This document shows, piece after piece, positions 17,593 through 25,539 of a DNA stretch of 64,000 bases. The notes beneath the pieces are model-generated. The model was not told the DNA's origin. It saw only the letters and a list, made by a program, of their open reading frames with translations, and made no database searches. A program made the translations under genes and the position numbers. The stretch comes from an uncultured Sphingomonadaceae bacterium (lineage in GTDB: Bacteria > Pseudomonadota > Alphaproteobacteria > Sphingomonadales > Sphingomonadaceae), in assembly GCA_947493325.1 (NCBI GenBank), contig CANLQI010000001.1, positions 1,751,375 to 1,815,374 of the forward strand. Reading direction: 5' to 3'. Numbering within the stretch: position 1 is the first letter of the stretch; every line of letters begins with the position of its first letter.

Positions 17593-17920
17593 TGATAGCC
17601 CTTACAACTTAGAAACAAAGACAGATAACTGCCATTCTGCAATATACTTTCGGCTTGACGCGAGCAGTAGAATTGTACTCTTACTTCAAGAACTCAAACC
17701 ATGTGATATACATATTGAGCTACCAGAATAATAATCAATTGACTTGGATTATTGTTGCAATTTATCAAGCCCTATAGCATATCGTTATCAGCAATCAATG
17801 CTTTACATAGTACTATTTTTATGATTGAAAATAGCGTTAAATTATGCAGATACCGGCCCCATCTTCTTTCCAAGGCATTAACCTTACTCTATCATTTGCA
17901 ATATAAGAAAAGGCGTACTT
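17593..17920. promoter_or_regulatory. Divergent intergenic region between wecB and the DegT gene
   Basis: About 330 AT-rich bases separate the two divergent genes, so at least two promoters are expected. On the plus strand TTGACT near 17740 followed 17 bases later by TTATCA is one possible but poor sigma-70-like pair for the DegT gene. I see no clear operator or stem-loop. Confidence 0.35.
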
Positions 17921-19096
17921 TTGACAAAAGCATTATCCAGTTGGCCAAATTTTGATGAAGAACAGGCAAATGCCGCACGCGACATAATATTATCCAATAA
18001 AGTTAACTATTGGACAGGGGAAACCAGCCGAGAATTCGAAAAAGAATATGCTGCTTGGACCAATGTAAAACATGCGATTGCTGTTGCCAATGGTACGCTT
18101 GCTCTGGACCTTGCATTAAAAGCTTTGGATATCGGGCCGGGGGATGAAGTCATAGTAACACCGCGGACATTCATTGCATCCATATCGTGCGTCGTAACGG
18201 CCGGCGCCATTCCTGTATTTGCAGATGTCGATAGAGATAGCGGGAATATTAGCCCTACGACAATAAAAAATGTGATAAGTGAACGCACCAAAGCAATAAT
18301 CCCAGTCCATTTGGCTGGTTGGCCATGCGATATGGATGGCATCATGCTTTTGGCAAACCAGCATGAACTTTCAGTTATTGAAGACTGTGCACAGGCGCAT
18401 GGCGCCAAAATCAATGGGCGCCATGTTGGGTCTATTGGGCATATTGGCGCTTGGTCATTCTGCCAGGATAAAATCATGACGACTGGTGGTGAAGGTGGCA
18501 TGGTAACAACAAATAATTCCCAATATTGGGAACGAATGTGGTCATATAAAGATCATGGGAAAAACTGGAATGCTGTATATGAACAAGAGCATCCCCCAGG
18601 TTTTCGATGGCTTCATGATAGTTTTGGAACCAATTGGCGTATACTGGAAGTGCAGTCCGCAATTGGACGTATTCAATTAAAGCGAATGGCCGTATGGAAT
18701 AAAATTCGTACTCGTAACGCGCAGGCAATACAGACCGCGTTGGCTCCTTTCGAGAGCTCGGTACGCGTACCAGTACCGCTTGAAAGTTTTCAGCATGCCT
18801 ATTACAAGCAATATGGCTATATAAGAATGGGTGGTCTTAAATCTGGCTGGACACGCGATCGCATCGTTTCGGAAATTAATGCGCTGGGGTTTCCTGCATT
18901 TCAAGGTAGTTGTAGTGAAGTATATCTAGAAAAAGCATTCGACAATACCGGATGGCGTCCAAAACAACGTCTTCCAACAGCTAAAGAGCTAGGTGAAACT
19001 AGTGTAATGTTTCTTACACACCCATCAATTAATGAGCAGCAAATAGCTGCATATTGCGAAACCATTGGCAATGTATTTAGACAAGCAACGTTATAA
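17921..19096 (+). CDS. DegT/DnrJ/EryC1/StrS sugar aminotransferase
   Basis: This 391-residue PLP enzyme transaminates a nucleotide-linked keto sugar. It starts at TTG (17921) with AAGAAAAGG about ten bases upstream; no in-frame ATG fits the conserved N-terminus (SSWPNFDEEQANAARDII). Landmarks are VANGTLALDLALKAL, PVHLAGWPCDMD, the Asp in VIEDCAQAHGA and the PLP lysine in FCQDKIMTTGGEGG. With the PglF-type 4,6-dehydratase at 25540-27444 it could make a UDP-4-amino-4,6-dideoxy sugar. It is the only plus-strand gene of the locus, and convergent with the PGT gene. Confidence 0.9.
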   Translation: MTKALSSWPNFDEEQANAARDIILSNKVNYWTGETSREFEKEYAAWTNVKHAIAVANGTLALDLALKALDIGPGDEVIVTPRTFIASISCVVTAGAIPVFADVDRDSGNISPTTIKNVISERTKAIIPVHLAGWPCDMDGIMLLANQHELSVIEDCAQAHGAKINGRHVGSIGHIGAWSFCQDKIMTTGGEGGMVTTNNSQYWERMWSYKDHGKNWNAVYEQEHPPGFRWLHDSFGTNWRILEVQSAIGRIQLKRMAVWNKIRTRNAQAIQTALAPFESSVRVPVPLESFQHAYYKQYGYIRMGGLKSGWTRDRIVSEINALGFPAFQGSCSEVYLEKAFDNTGWRPKQRLPTAKELGETSVMFLTHPSINEQQIAAYCETIGNVFRQATL

Positions 19097-19159
19097 ATTT
19101 ATTTAAAATATTGATATTCTATATTCCCGATATCGCTTATTAATTCGTCTGCTCCATAG

Positions 19160-19750
19160 TCATTCTGAACCTTTAAAGCGTTGCATGGTTGCCTCGCCAT
19201 CAGCACTTATATCACTTCGCAAAACAACTTTTTTCAAAGTAAGAAAAATAATTTTTAAATCCAGCCATATGGAATGATTATCAACATACCAAACATCAAG
19301 GGCAAATTTATCTTCCCAGCTCAACGAATTTCGTCCGTTAATCTGGGCCCACCCCGTGATGCCAGGTCGCACTTCATGCCGCCGCATCTGTTCCTTATTG
19401 TATAAAGGAACATATTCCATTAAGAGCGGTCGCGGCCCGACTATTGACATCTCGCCGATTAAAACATTCCAAAGTTCGGGTAATTCGTCTATGCTTGTAG
19501 AACGCAAGAATTGGCCATAGGGTGTAAGTCGACGGTTATCTGGTAACAAGCTTCCTTGCTTATTTCGCGCTTCTGTCATGGTTCTAAATTTGTACATCGA
19601 AAATGGTATTGAGTTGATTCCAGGGCGTTTTTGGGCAAAAAATATAGGCCTGCCTAGAAAAAACCAACTCAAAAACATGGTGGGAATGAGTATTGGAAAA
19701 AGAAAAAGAAGAGCCAATCCGGATATGAATATGTCCAAGCATCTTTTCAT
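19160..19750 (-). CDS. Small-type phosphoglycosyltransferase (PglC/WbaP catalytic core)
   Basis: This 196-residue monotopic membrane enzyme starts lipid-linked repeat synthesis by moving a sugar-1-phosphate to undecaprenyl phosphate. It consists of one N-terminal re-entrant helix (CLDIFISGLALLFLFPILI) and the catalytic domain: KFRTM, STSIDELPELWNVLIGEMSIVGPRP and RHEVRPGITGWAQINGRN. Length and form match PglC-like enzymes, not the long PssY/WbaP type with extra membrane segments. The donor is plausibly UDP-diNAcBac-like or UDP-HexNAc, given the PglF-type dehydratase and the DegT gene nearby. Confidence 0.92.
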   Translation of the reverse strand: MKRCLDIFISGLALLFLFPILIPTMFLSWFFLGRPIFFAQKRPGINSIPFSMYKFRTMTEARNKQGSLLPDNRRLTPYGQFLRSTSIDELPELWNVLIGEMSIVGPRPLLMEYVPLYNKEQMRRHEVRPGITGWAQINGRNSLSWEDKFALDVWYVDNHSIWLDLKIIFLTLKKVVLRSDISADGEATMQRFKGSE

Positions 19751-19753
19751 ATT

Positions 19754-20920
19754 CTATGATTCCAGTTTTACTATATCTATGGATTCAACAACTGCATCAA
19801 AACCAGTAATACCTTCATTTGCTGAACCTGTCAGGGTTAGCCAGAAATATTCGCAGCTAGTTGACGGATTACGCACCTGAACACTTATGTTATCTTGCTT
19901 GATTGGTAGACGTAATTGAACTTGCTGATCAGAATTCTTGTCCGCGCAATTTAAAGATAATGTCAACAAGCCTTGGTCCGTAGAGTAATCACCCGCGGCA
20001 ACATCAATTTTAAAAAGACCTGCAGGAAGCCGAACAAGTTGTCTTGCAACCATGCCGCCAGAACCGCCAAGAGCGCTAATAGACAATCCCCCATCTACTA
20101 TTACAGCACCGTATTCGCCATTTGAGAATATCTGCCAATCCAATGGTGGATATTTAGAATTTTCTTTAAATTCAGGATTACGAATCAAAATGTTCTGAGC
20201 ACTCTTACCCAGCAGGAACAAATATAATTTATTAGCAGTCTGATATTGATTATTTCTCACCAAAGATTCGATTAAATCTGCGTCATGCGAGGCGGCGTGA
20301 TTTGGAATATCAGAGCCTAGTTCCATTCTTAGAATGGTGGCGTTTTGCAAAGCATGAGGGGTTCTTATTATTTCCTGCCAAAAACTATAGGCCCACGGCT
20401 TCCCATCTTTAAGCAACGTACTCATATACGGTAGAAAAGCCTCTAATTGTACTGCTGATGCTAACCGAGGCAATAAAGTAGGCTTGGTCTGTGGGTAGAC
20501 CCGCATTGAAATATCATAATAGCTCAGCAAAATTTCAATATCATTTGAATTTTGGCCATCCTCTATAAGCCATGCAAGAGTAAAAAGCTCTCGCCTTGAT
20601 ACTGAAAGTGCACGGGTCATCAGCTCCCTGCGGTTCTCAGTATTGGAACCCAAGGCAAGAACACTTATCGCTTTTGCAGCAGTGGGTTCTTTTATAAAAG
20701 CCGTTTGAGCACGCTTAATATCGTTAGGCAGGATGTCTTTGTTATCCTGCCAAGAAGCAAAAATGGCTCTCGCAACACTATTCTCCTGAGCAAAGCCGTT
20801 GACGGGCCAACTTGTGAGCGCCAACTCAGGTGCCTTATCTTTCGCTACTCCGGAAAAACTATTGCTGGCTGATAGCCAAGCAACAAAAAGGGCGATGGTC
20901 CAGATGATTACATTCTTCAC
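19754..20920 (-). CDS. Unknown exported protein of the polysaccharide locus
   Basis: I do not recognise this 388-residue protein. It has a likely Sec signal peptide (NVIIWTIALFVAWLSASNSFSG). Residues about 60-270 are helical and repeat-like (possibly TPR/SEL1-like helices around KAISVLALGS...RRELMTRAL). The last 130 residues look like a beta-rich, possibly carbohydrate-binding module (PPLDWQIFSNGEYGA..., LPAGLFKIDV). It starts 34 bases after the Wzc stop and ends 3 bases before the PGT start, so it is in the core export operon. A periplasmic assembly or chain-length accessory role is plausible but unproven. Confidence 0.75.
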   Translation of the reverse strand: MKNVIIWTIALFVAWLSASNSFSGVAKDKAPELALTSWPVNGFAQENSVARAIFASWQDNKDILPNDIKRAQTAFIKEPTAAKAISVLALGSNTENRRELMTRALSVSRRELFTLAWLIEDGQNSNDIEILLSYYDISMRVYPQTKPTLLPRLASAVQLEAFLPYMSTLLKDGKPWAYSFWQEIIRTPHALQNATILRMELGSDIPNHAASHDADLIESLVRNNQYQTANKLYLFLLGKSAQNILIRNPEFKENSKYPPLDWQIFSNGEYGAVIVDGGLSISALGGSGGMVARQLVRLPAGLFKIDVAAGDYSTDQGLLTLSLNCADKNSDQQVQLRLPIKQDNISVQVRNPSTSCEYFWLTLTGSANEGITGFDAVVESIDIVKLES

Positions 20921-20954
20921 GGTATGTTACTCTCTATCAAATAGCGCAAGCCGC

Positions 20955-23141
20955 CTACTCTTGGGCAAAATCTCCCCGACCATACTTATATTCATAGGCA
21001 TAGTCGTAACCATAGCCGGAACGCTGCGTAGTTGTCTTAGTAACAATCCCACCAAAGATTGGTGTTTTTGAATCTTGTATTCGCCTAATGGCTGATTGTA
21101 TGTTGCGGAGCTTCACCCCATTGGCTTCGATAGTATAGATAACACCCTCAACTGTATCAGCGAGTAGTGGTATATCTGCCAGACCAAGTACAGGTGGAGC
21201 ATCAACAATGATAACGTCGTAAGTGCTCTTGAGATTATCTATCAATAATACCATCCGATCACCGCTTAGCAATTCAGCTGCGTTAGGAGGTATTGGACCA
21301 GCTGCTAAAGCATCAAAACCATACTCTTCATTTGTAAACACCATGGATTGCACATTATCGTCACCAGTCAGGTAATTACTAAGTCCAACTTCGTTGTCAG
21401 TGCCAATAATCCGATGCAGGGACGGATTACGCATATCACCATCAATAAGCAAAATACGCCTATTAGCGCTGGCCAATACAGCGGCTAAAGCGAAAGCAGA
21501 TGTGCTCTTTCCTTCGTTAGGGCGGGTGCTGGTGAGCAGGAATGAGCGCGGCACACCGTGATCTGTCAAAAATGATAAACTTGTCCGAATTGACAGATAA
21601 GCCTCCCATGCCATCGACTTTTTGTCTTTGAGACTCTCAACAACATCAGCTTTCTCCATATCAGGTACAGCACCAAGCGGAATAATACCCAGTTTAGGTT
21701 TAAGATCTGATGGATCTTTAACAGTTTGATCGATCTGCTCGACAACGAATACATAGGCTGCAGCGAGGCCGAGACCTGCCAAAATAGACAAAGCCAAGTT
21801 AAGCAACAGATTCGGGCTGGACGGCTGCTGAGGAGGCTGTGCATTATCCACTATGGAAATATTATTGCTGCCGACGCCAGCAACGCCTATCTCCTTATAT
21901 CTTTGAAGCAAGCCATCATAAAGCTGGCGATTTGTATCTACTTCCCGCTGGAAAATGTTATATTGAATAGCATCGCGCCGTTCACCACTGAATTCGCTCT
22001 TCAAACTGTTTACCTCTCTTTGAAGCTCGCGCTCTCGGCTTAGGGCCTCCTTATAACGTGCATCTGTACCAGACTTAGATCTAGCCTCTTCTGCTACAAT
22101 GCTTTCTGTAAGAGAGGCAATCTGCGAGGCTAAAGCCTGTGCAGCAGGGTATCCAGGCTCAAATTGAACCATCAACTTGTCATATTCAGCTTGTGCACCC
22201 GCCCTCGCTTGACGAAGATTATTCAAAGCAGAATTAGAAAGGGCATTTTGGTTGCCTGAAGATTGCCGCGCCGCACTTTCTGCGGCAATCCTCTCTGCCT
22301 TAGCTTGTGCAAGAGCACTGTTGAGGGCTTCTAAGTTGGCAGAAGCAAGGGTTTTCTGCGAAACAGTGCGACCGTTGGCATTTTGCTCTGAAGACAATGT
22401 AATAATCTCACGATTATCTGCATATGTAGCTAAATTTCTTTCGGAATCCTCTAAACGTTGCTTCAACGTCGCTAATTGTTCTTCGAGAAACTTTCTTGCT
22501 TCTGCAGTAGACCCGAAACGTCGATCCAAATTAGAAGCAATAAACTCATCAACCCATGCATTGGCAATTTCTGCCGAGATTGTTGGATCAGGGCTGCTGA
22601 AGTTAATATCAACCAGACTGGACCCCTGTATTGGAGAGATATTTATATTCTCCAGAAGGGTATCGGTAGCGAGCCTAAGCCTGTATCCACGCCCCCTGGA
22701 TGATAGGCCACCATTTGGATTGCTTTCACCAGCCAGCACACCTAAACCATCAGGGTCTAAACCAAAAATCTCAAAAAAGCGCTCATCGGCAGCAAGGCGC
22801 TGAGAGCGAGCTACACGCTCTGCAAGAGACCTGGCCTCCAATAAAGAATATTGCGTCTGATAGAATTCTAGATTCTGACCACCCATTTCAGCCTCCAAAC
22901 CCTCAACATTCGTGATATTGTCTTGCTCTCGGCTAATTTCAATTCTGGAAGACGCGGTATAGTACGGTGTTGCCAACAACGTAGCTATGACACCGGAAAT
23001 AAGGCAAAGCGCCGAAATGATGGCAATTGCAATCTTATGCCGAAAAGCAGCCTGCCAATATTGTAGCAACGTTGGCGTCTCGTGCATGACATCATTATAT
23101 GACTCATCCATGTTTACGACAACCTGATTAGCATCATTCAT
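20955..23141 (-). CDS. wzc: Polysaccharide co-polymerase / tyrosine autokinase (Wzc-type)
   Basis: This is a protein of about 728 residues. It has an N-terminal Wzz domain with a membrane segment (ISALCLISGVIATLLA), a long periplasmic coiled-coil (residues about 190-400), a second membrane segment (LLLNLALSILAGLGLAAAYVFV) and a BY-kinase domain. The kinase has Walker A TRPNEGKSTSA, Walker A' ILLIDGDMRNP, Walker B VIIVDAPPV and a C-terminal tyrosine cluster SGYGYDYAYEYKYGRG, the autophosphorylation tail. I prefer the ATG at 23141; the TTG at 23186 overlaps wza and lacks support. With Wza it forms the envelope export machine. A separate phosphatase is not in view. Confidence 0.93.
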   Translation of the reverse strand: MNDANQVVVNMDESYNDVMHETPTLLQYWQAAFRHKIAIAIISALCLISGVIATLLATPYYTASSRIEISREQDNITNVEGLEAEMGGQNLEFYQTQYSLLEARSLAERVARSQRLAADERFFEIFGLDPDGLGVLAGESNPNGGLSSRGRGYRLRLATDTLLENINISPIQGSSLVDINFSSPDPTISAEIANAWVDEFIASNLDRRFGSTAEARKFLEEQLATLKQRLEDSERNLATYADNREIITLSSEQNANGRTVSQKTLASANLEALNSALAQAKAERIAAESAARQSSGNQNALSNSALNNLRQARAGAQAEYDKLMVQFEPGYPAAQALASQIASLTESIVAEEARSKSGTDARYKEALSRERELQREVNSLKSEFSGERRDAIQYNIFQREVDTNRQLYDGLLQRYKEIGVAGVGSNNISIVDNAQPPQQPSSPNLLLNLALSILAGLGLAAAYVFVVEQIDQTVKDPSDLKPKLGIIPLGAVPDMEKADVVESLKDKKSMAWEAYLSIRTSLSFLTDHGVPRSFLLTSTRPNEGKSTSAFALAAVLASANRRILLIDGDMRNPSLHRIIGTDNEVGLSNYLTGDDNVQSMVFTNEEYGFDALAAGPIPPNAAELLSGDRMVLLIDNLKSTYDVIIVDAPPVLGLADIPLLADTVEGVIYTIEANGVKLRNIQSAIRRIQDSKTPIFGGIVTKTTTQRSGYGYDYAYEYKYGRGDFAQE

Positions 23142-23169
23142 TAGTCTATATCTCTTAATTCTTGGGCGT

Positions 23170-23877
23170 TTATCTAAGTAATACAATCAGCGGCGAAGTA
23201 AGAAGTGGAGCAACTGTAATAATATCACGGAACAAACGCCGTGCCTGTGAATCACCAACAACAACAACATCGTTGGCAAAAATTTCTGGATCGGAGTAAT
23301 TACCTCTACGAATGGCTTTTAAATTATATATACCAGCCAATTGTTGACCATCAACAGTACGAAAAACCACCACATCGTCCAACTTTGCAAATTCTCCGGT
23401 CCCTCCGGCGTTTGCGACAGCTCGCATCAAGGTCATTTTCCCGACGACAGGGTAAGAGCCAGGTCTATCAACTTGACCGTCAACTGTTACGACTTGACTT
23501 ACTGTTTCCTCTAGATTGACAGTGACTTGAGGGTTGCGAATGTATCGCCCCTTTAACCTGCCCTCTAATTCAATAGCCAGTTCTCCAGGAGTAAGTCCTG
23601 CAGCCTCTACAACACCCACTAATGGAAATGAGAGCCTCCCACTAGCATCAATCTGGGCTTCGCGCGTTAAATCTTCGATACCGAAGACATCAATTTTTAG
23701 TTTATCAAAAGGCCCAATAAGGTATGGGCGGTTAGCTGCTACCAAATCCACACGAGTGGGCTGGGGAAGATCGCTGGATTCGAGCACCGTTACATCAGGG
23801 CTCGCACCAATAACTCTATTGGCAGCACATGCGCTCAACAGAAACAGTAGCGGCAAGCAAAACAACCAAAATTTCAT
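23170..23877 (-). CDS. wza: Outer-membrane polysaccharide export lipoprotein (Wza-type)
   Basis: This is a lipoprotein of about 235 residues with a signal peptide and lipobox (FLLSAC), then the Poly_export domain (YLIGPFDKLKIDVFG... VTVNL) and one SLBB domain (VTVDGQVDRPGSYPV). It lacks the long C-terminal helix of E. coli Wza, and the tail (TVAPLLTSPLIVLLR) is short and hydrophobic. The ATG at 23877 is favoured over a TTG at 23904; AGGAA lies between. The gene precedes wzc by 28 bases, the standard order. Confidence 0.9.
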   Translation of the reverse strand: MKFWLFCLPLLFLLSACAANRVIGASPDVTVLESSDLPQPTRVDLVAANRPYLIGPFDKLKIDVFGIEDLTREAQIDASGRLSFPLVGVVEAAGLTPGELAIELEGRLKGRYIRNPQVTVNLEETVSQVVTVDGQVDRPGSYPVVGKMTLMRAVANAGGTGEFAKLDDVVVFRTVDGQQLAGIYNLKAIRRGNYSDPEIFANDVVVVGDSQARRLFRDIITVAPLLTSPLIVLLR

Positions 23878-23995
23878 AACAATCTTATTCCTGAATAATT
23901 TCAAAAGGGTTTAGCCTAAGTCTAACTGCAGGTAAACCACATGAATCAAATAGCTGAAAGTTTTCGTAATTTTCCAATTCTCAACGCTTTGGCTT

Positions 23996-25438
23996 CTAAC
24001 GACGGGTTGCTGTGAAACCGGACTGAATGTGCCGTACAGAATCTTGGAACTGAGCAAGCAATAAGGAAGCTATAGACATCGTAATGGGCACTCTGAGTGG
24101 ATAGTCAGCAACACTGGCAGCGCCAATTACAGCCAAAATGAAAATAATCATAACAGCCAGGTATTTATGATGCCCAGCCGCCTTCCGTATTGTAACAATG
24201 CTAAAAATGCATTTACACAGCCAAACAAGAAAAACAGCAATAATAATAATTGCCATCAATCCACCCTCAATGACAAATTGCAACCAATCGCTGTGAGCCT
24301 GATTTAAATATTGCGACCTCAATAGTTCTTGAGGTTCATTAATTTTATATACATTTTCAAAAGCACCAATCCCAATCCCCCAAGGCATATAATCATTGGC
24401 CATAGATAGCAGGAATGGAAACAGCTGCACGCGCAATTCTTCAATATTATTATCTGCAAAAAGCCTATCAAAAGCAAGGGACCGAGAGAGCATGATGGCA
24501 AGAACAGTAAGTAATAGCAGGGCACCGCCGATAATTACAATAAGTACCGTCGGTGATTTCAAACTTAATTTGCCAAGTGCTCGCCCGCTGGTAAGTGCTT
24601 TGCTCCGCCCATATTTTGCGAAATATATTAACCCCAAAGCCATCACAAGCGATGGAAACATCAGTATTAAACCAAAGCGGGAACCCGTTAATAAAATCAA
24701 TGGTACAAGAATGAAGATACTACCCAATGAAATCGCCAACTTGATCTTGGATTTATACGAGTCGCTTGAAGAAAAGCCAGCAGACCAGCCAAGCATGACT
24801 ATGAGTATTATCAACATCACAGCCTGATGGTTGCGATTTGCGAAAAACCCTACCGCACTTCCATTATTTGTAATTTGATAAAGATATAAAGGACTGCGTG
24901 GTGGGCCTAAAATTTGCAAAATTGCAAGAGCTGCGCTCGCGGCCATCAAAATAGTTAGAATATTCAAAATTCTGTTGCGATGCTCTTTTTCTAAGTTGAG
25001 GTACAGAAAAACCGTCGCCATTGGCACTAGTAGAGAATAAAGACCATTCAATGTCTTTGAAGGCGATAATGATATAGGTCGCCATGGCTGCTCCATTCCT
25101 ATGATTACAGCAATATCAGCGAAAACTTGACGGCCTGGGAAAGTCGTCCAAATTGAGGGAGGAAGCGGTATAAGTTGTACTATCATGAGACATGCCAATG
25201 CCACCATCAAATATAGCGACGCAAGCCGCCCTTTCCACTCCGAATAACTGGCAGTCGCCAAAGCATAAGCCGCGAATAAAGCTGCGAGCGGCCTAAGCAC
25301 AATGAGGGATTGGATATCATCCCTTGAGCCACCTCCGGTCAGAAATACTATGACCAGAAATACAGCCAATGCCCAGAAGCGAGCATTTGGTGAAACAAGA
25401 GAGGAGTGCAGACTTTGCAGTCTTTTTTTGATTGGCAT
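23996..25438 (-). CDS. O-antigen ligase / Wzy superfamily membrane protein
   Basis: This 480-residue protein has roughly twelve membrane segments and a C-terminal Wzy_C region: MPWGIGIGAFENVYKIN and QYLNQAHSDWLQFVIEGG, with the H-(S/N)-xxLQ-xxEGG pattern of this superfamily. It would act in the periplasm as polymerase or ligase. It is the second such protein in the locus, the other being at 8739-9953, so one may polymerise and the other transfer or terminate, or the two may serve different glycans. It lies between the PglF-type dehydratase and wza, as in many sphingomonad-type exopolysaccharide loci. Confidence 0.87.
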   Translation of the reverse strand: MPIKKRLQSLHSSLVSPNARFWALAVFLVIVFLTGGGSRDDIQSLIVLRPLAALFAAYALATASYSEWKGRLASLYLMVALACLMIVQLIPLPPSIWTTFPGRQVFADIAVIIGMEQPWRPISLSPSKTLNGLYSLLVPMATVFLYLNLEKEHRNRILNILTILMAASAALAILQILGPPRSPLYLYQITNNGSAVGFFANRNHQAVMLIILIVMLGWSAGFSSSDSYKSKIKLAISLGSIFILVPLILLTGSRFGLILMFPSLVMALGLIYFAKYGRSKALTSGRALGKLSLKSPTVLIVIIGGALLLLTVLAIMLSRSLAFDRLFADNNIEELRVQLFPFLLSMANDYMPWGIGIGAFENVYKINEPQELLRSQYLNQAHSDWLQFVIEGGLMAIIIIAVFLVWLCKCIFSIVTIRKAAGHHKYLAVMIIFILAVIGAASVADYPLRVPITMSIASLLLAQFQDSVRHIQSGFTATRR

Positions 25439-25539
25439 GTTTTGTCCGTGCTTCTAAAGAATTAATAAATAGCAATGCTAGCGGGACCATTCTAGAATTA
25501 TGGTGCTATGCGATATTTTTACCTATGCTTTTTACAAAG

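Noticed and set aside
18007-18501. 164-codon minus-strand frame within the DegT gene
   Set aside because: Shadow of the aminotransferase, whose PLP motifs are on the plus strand.
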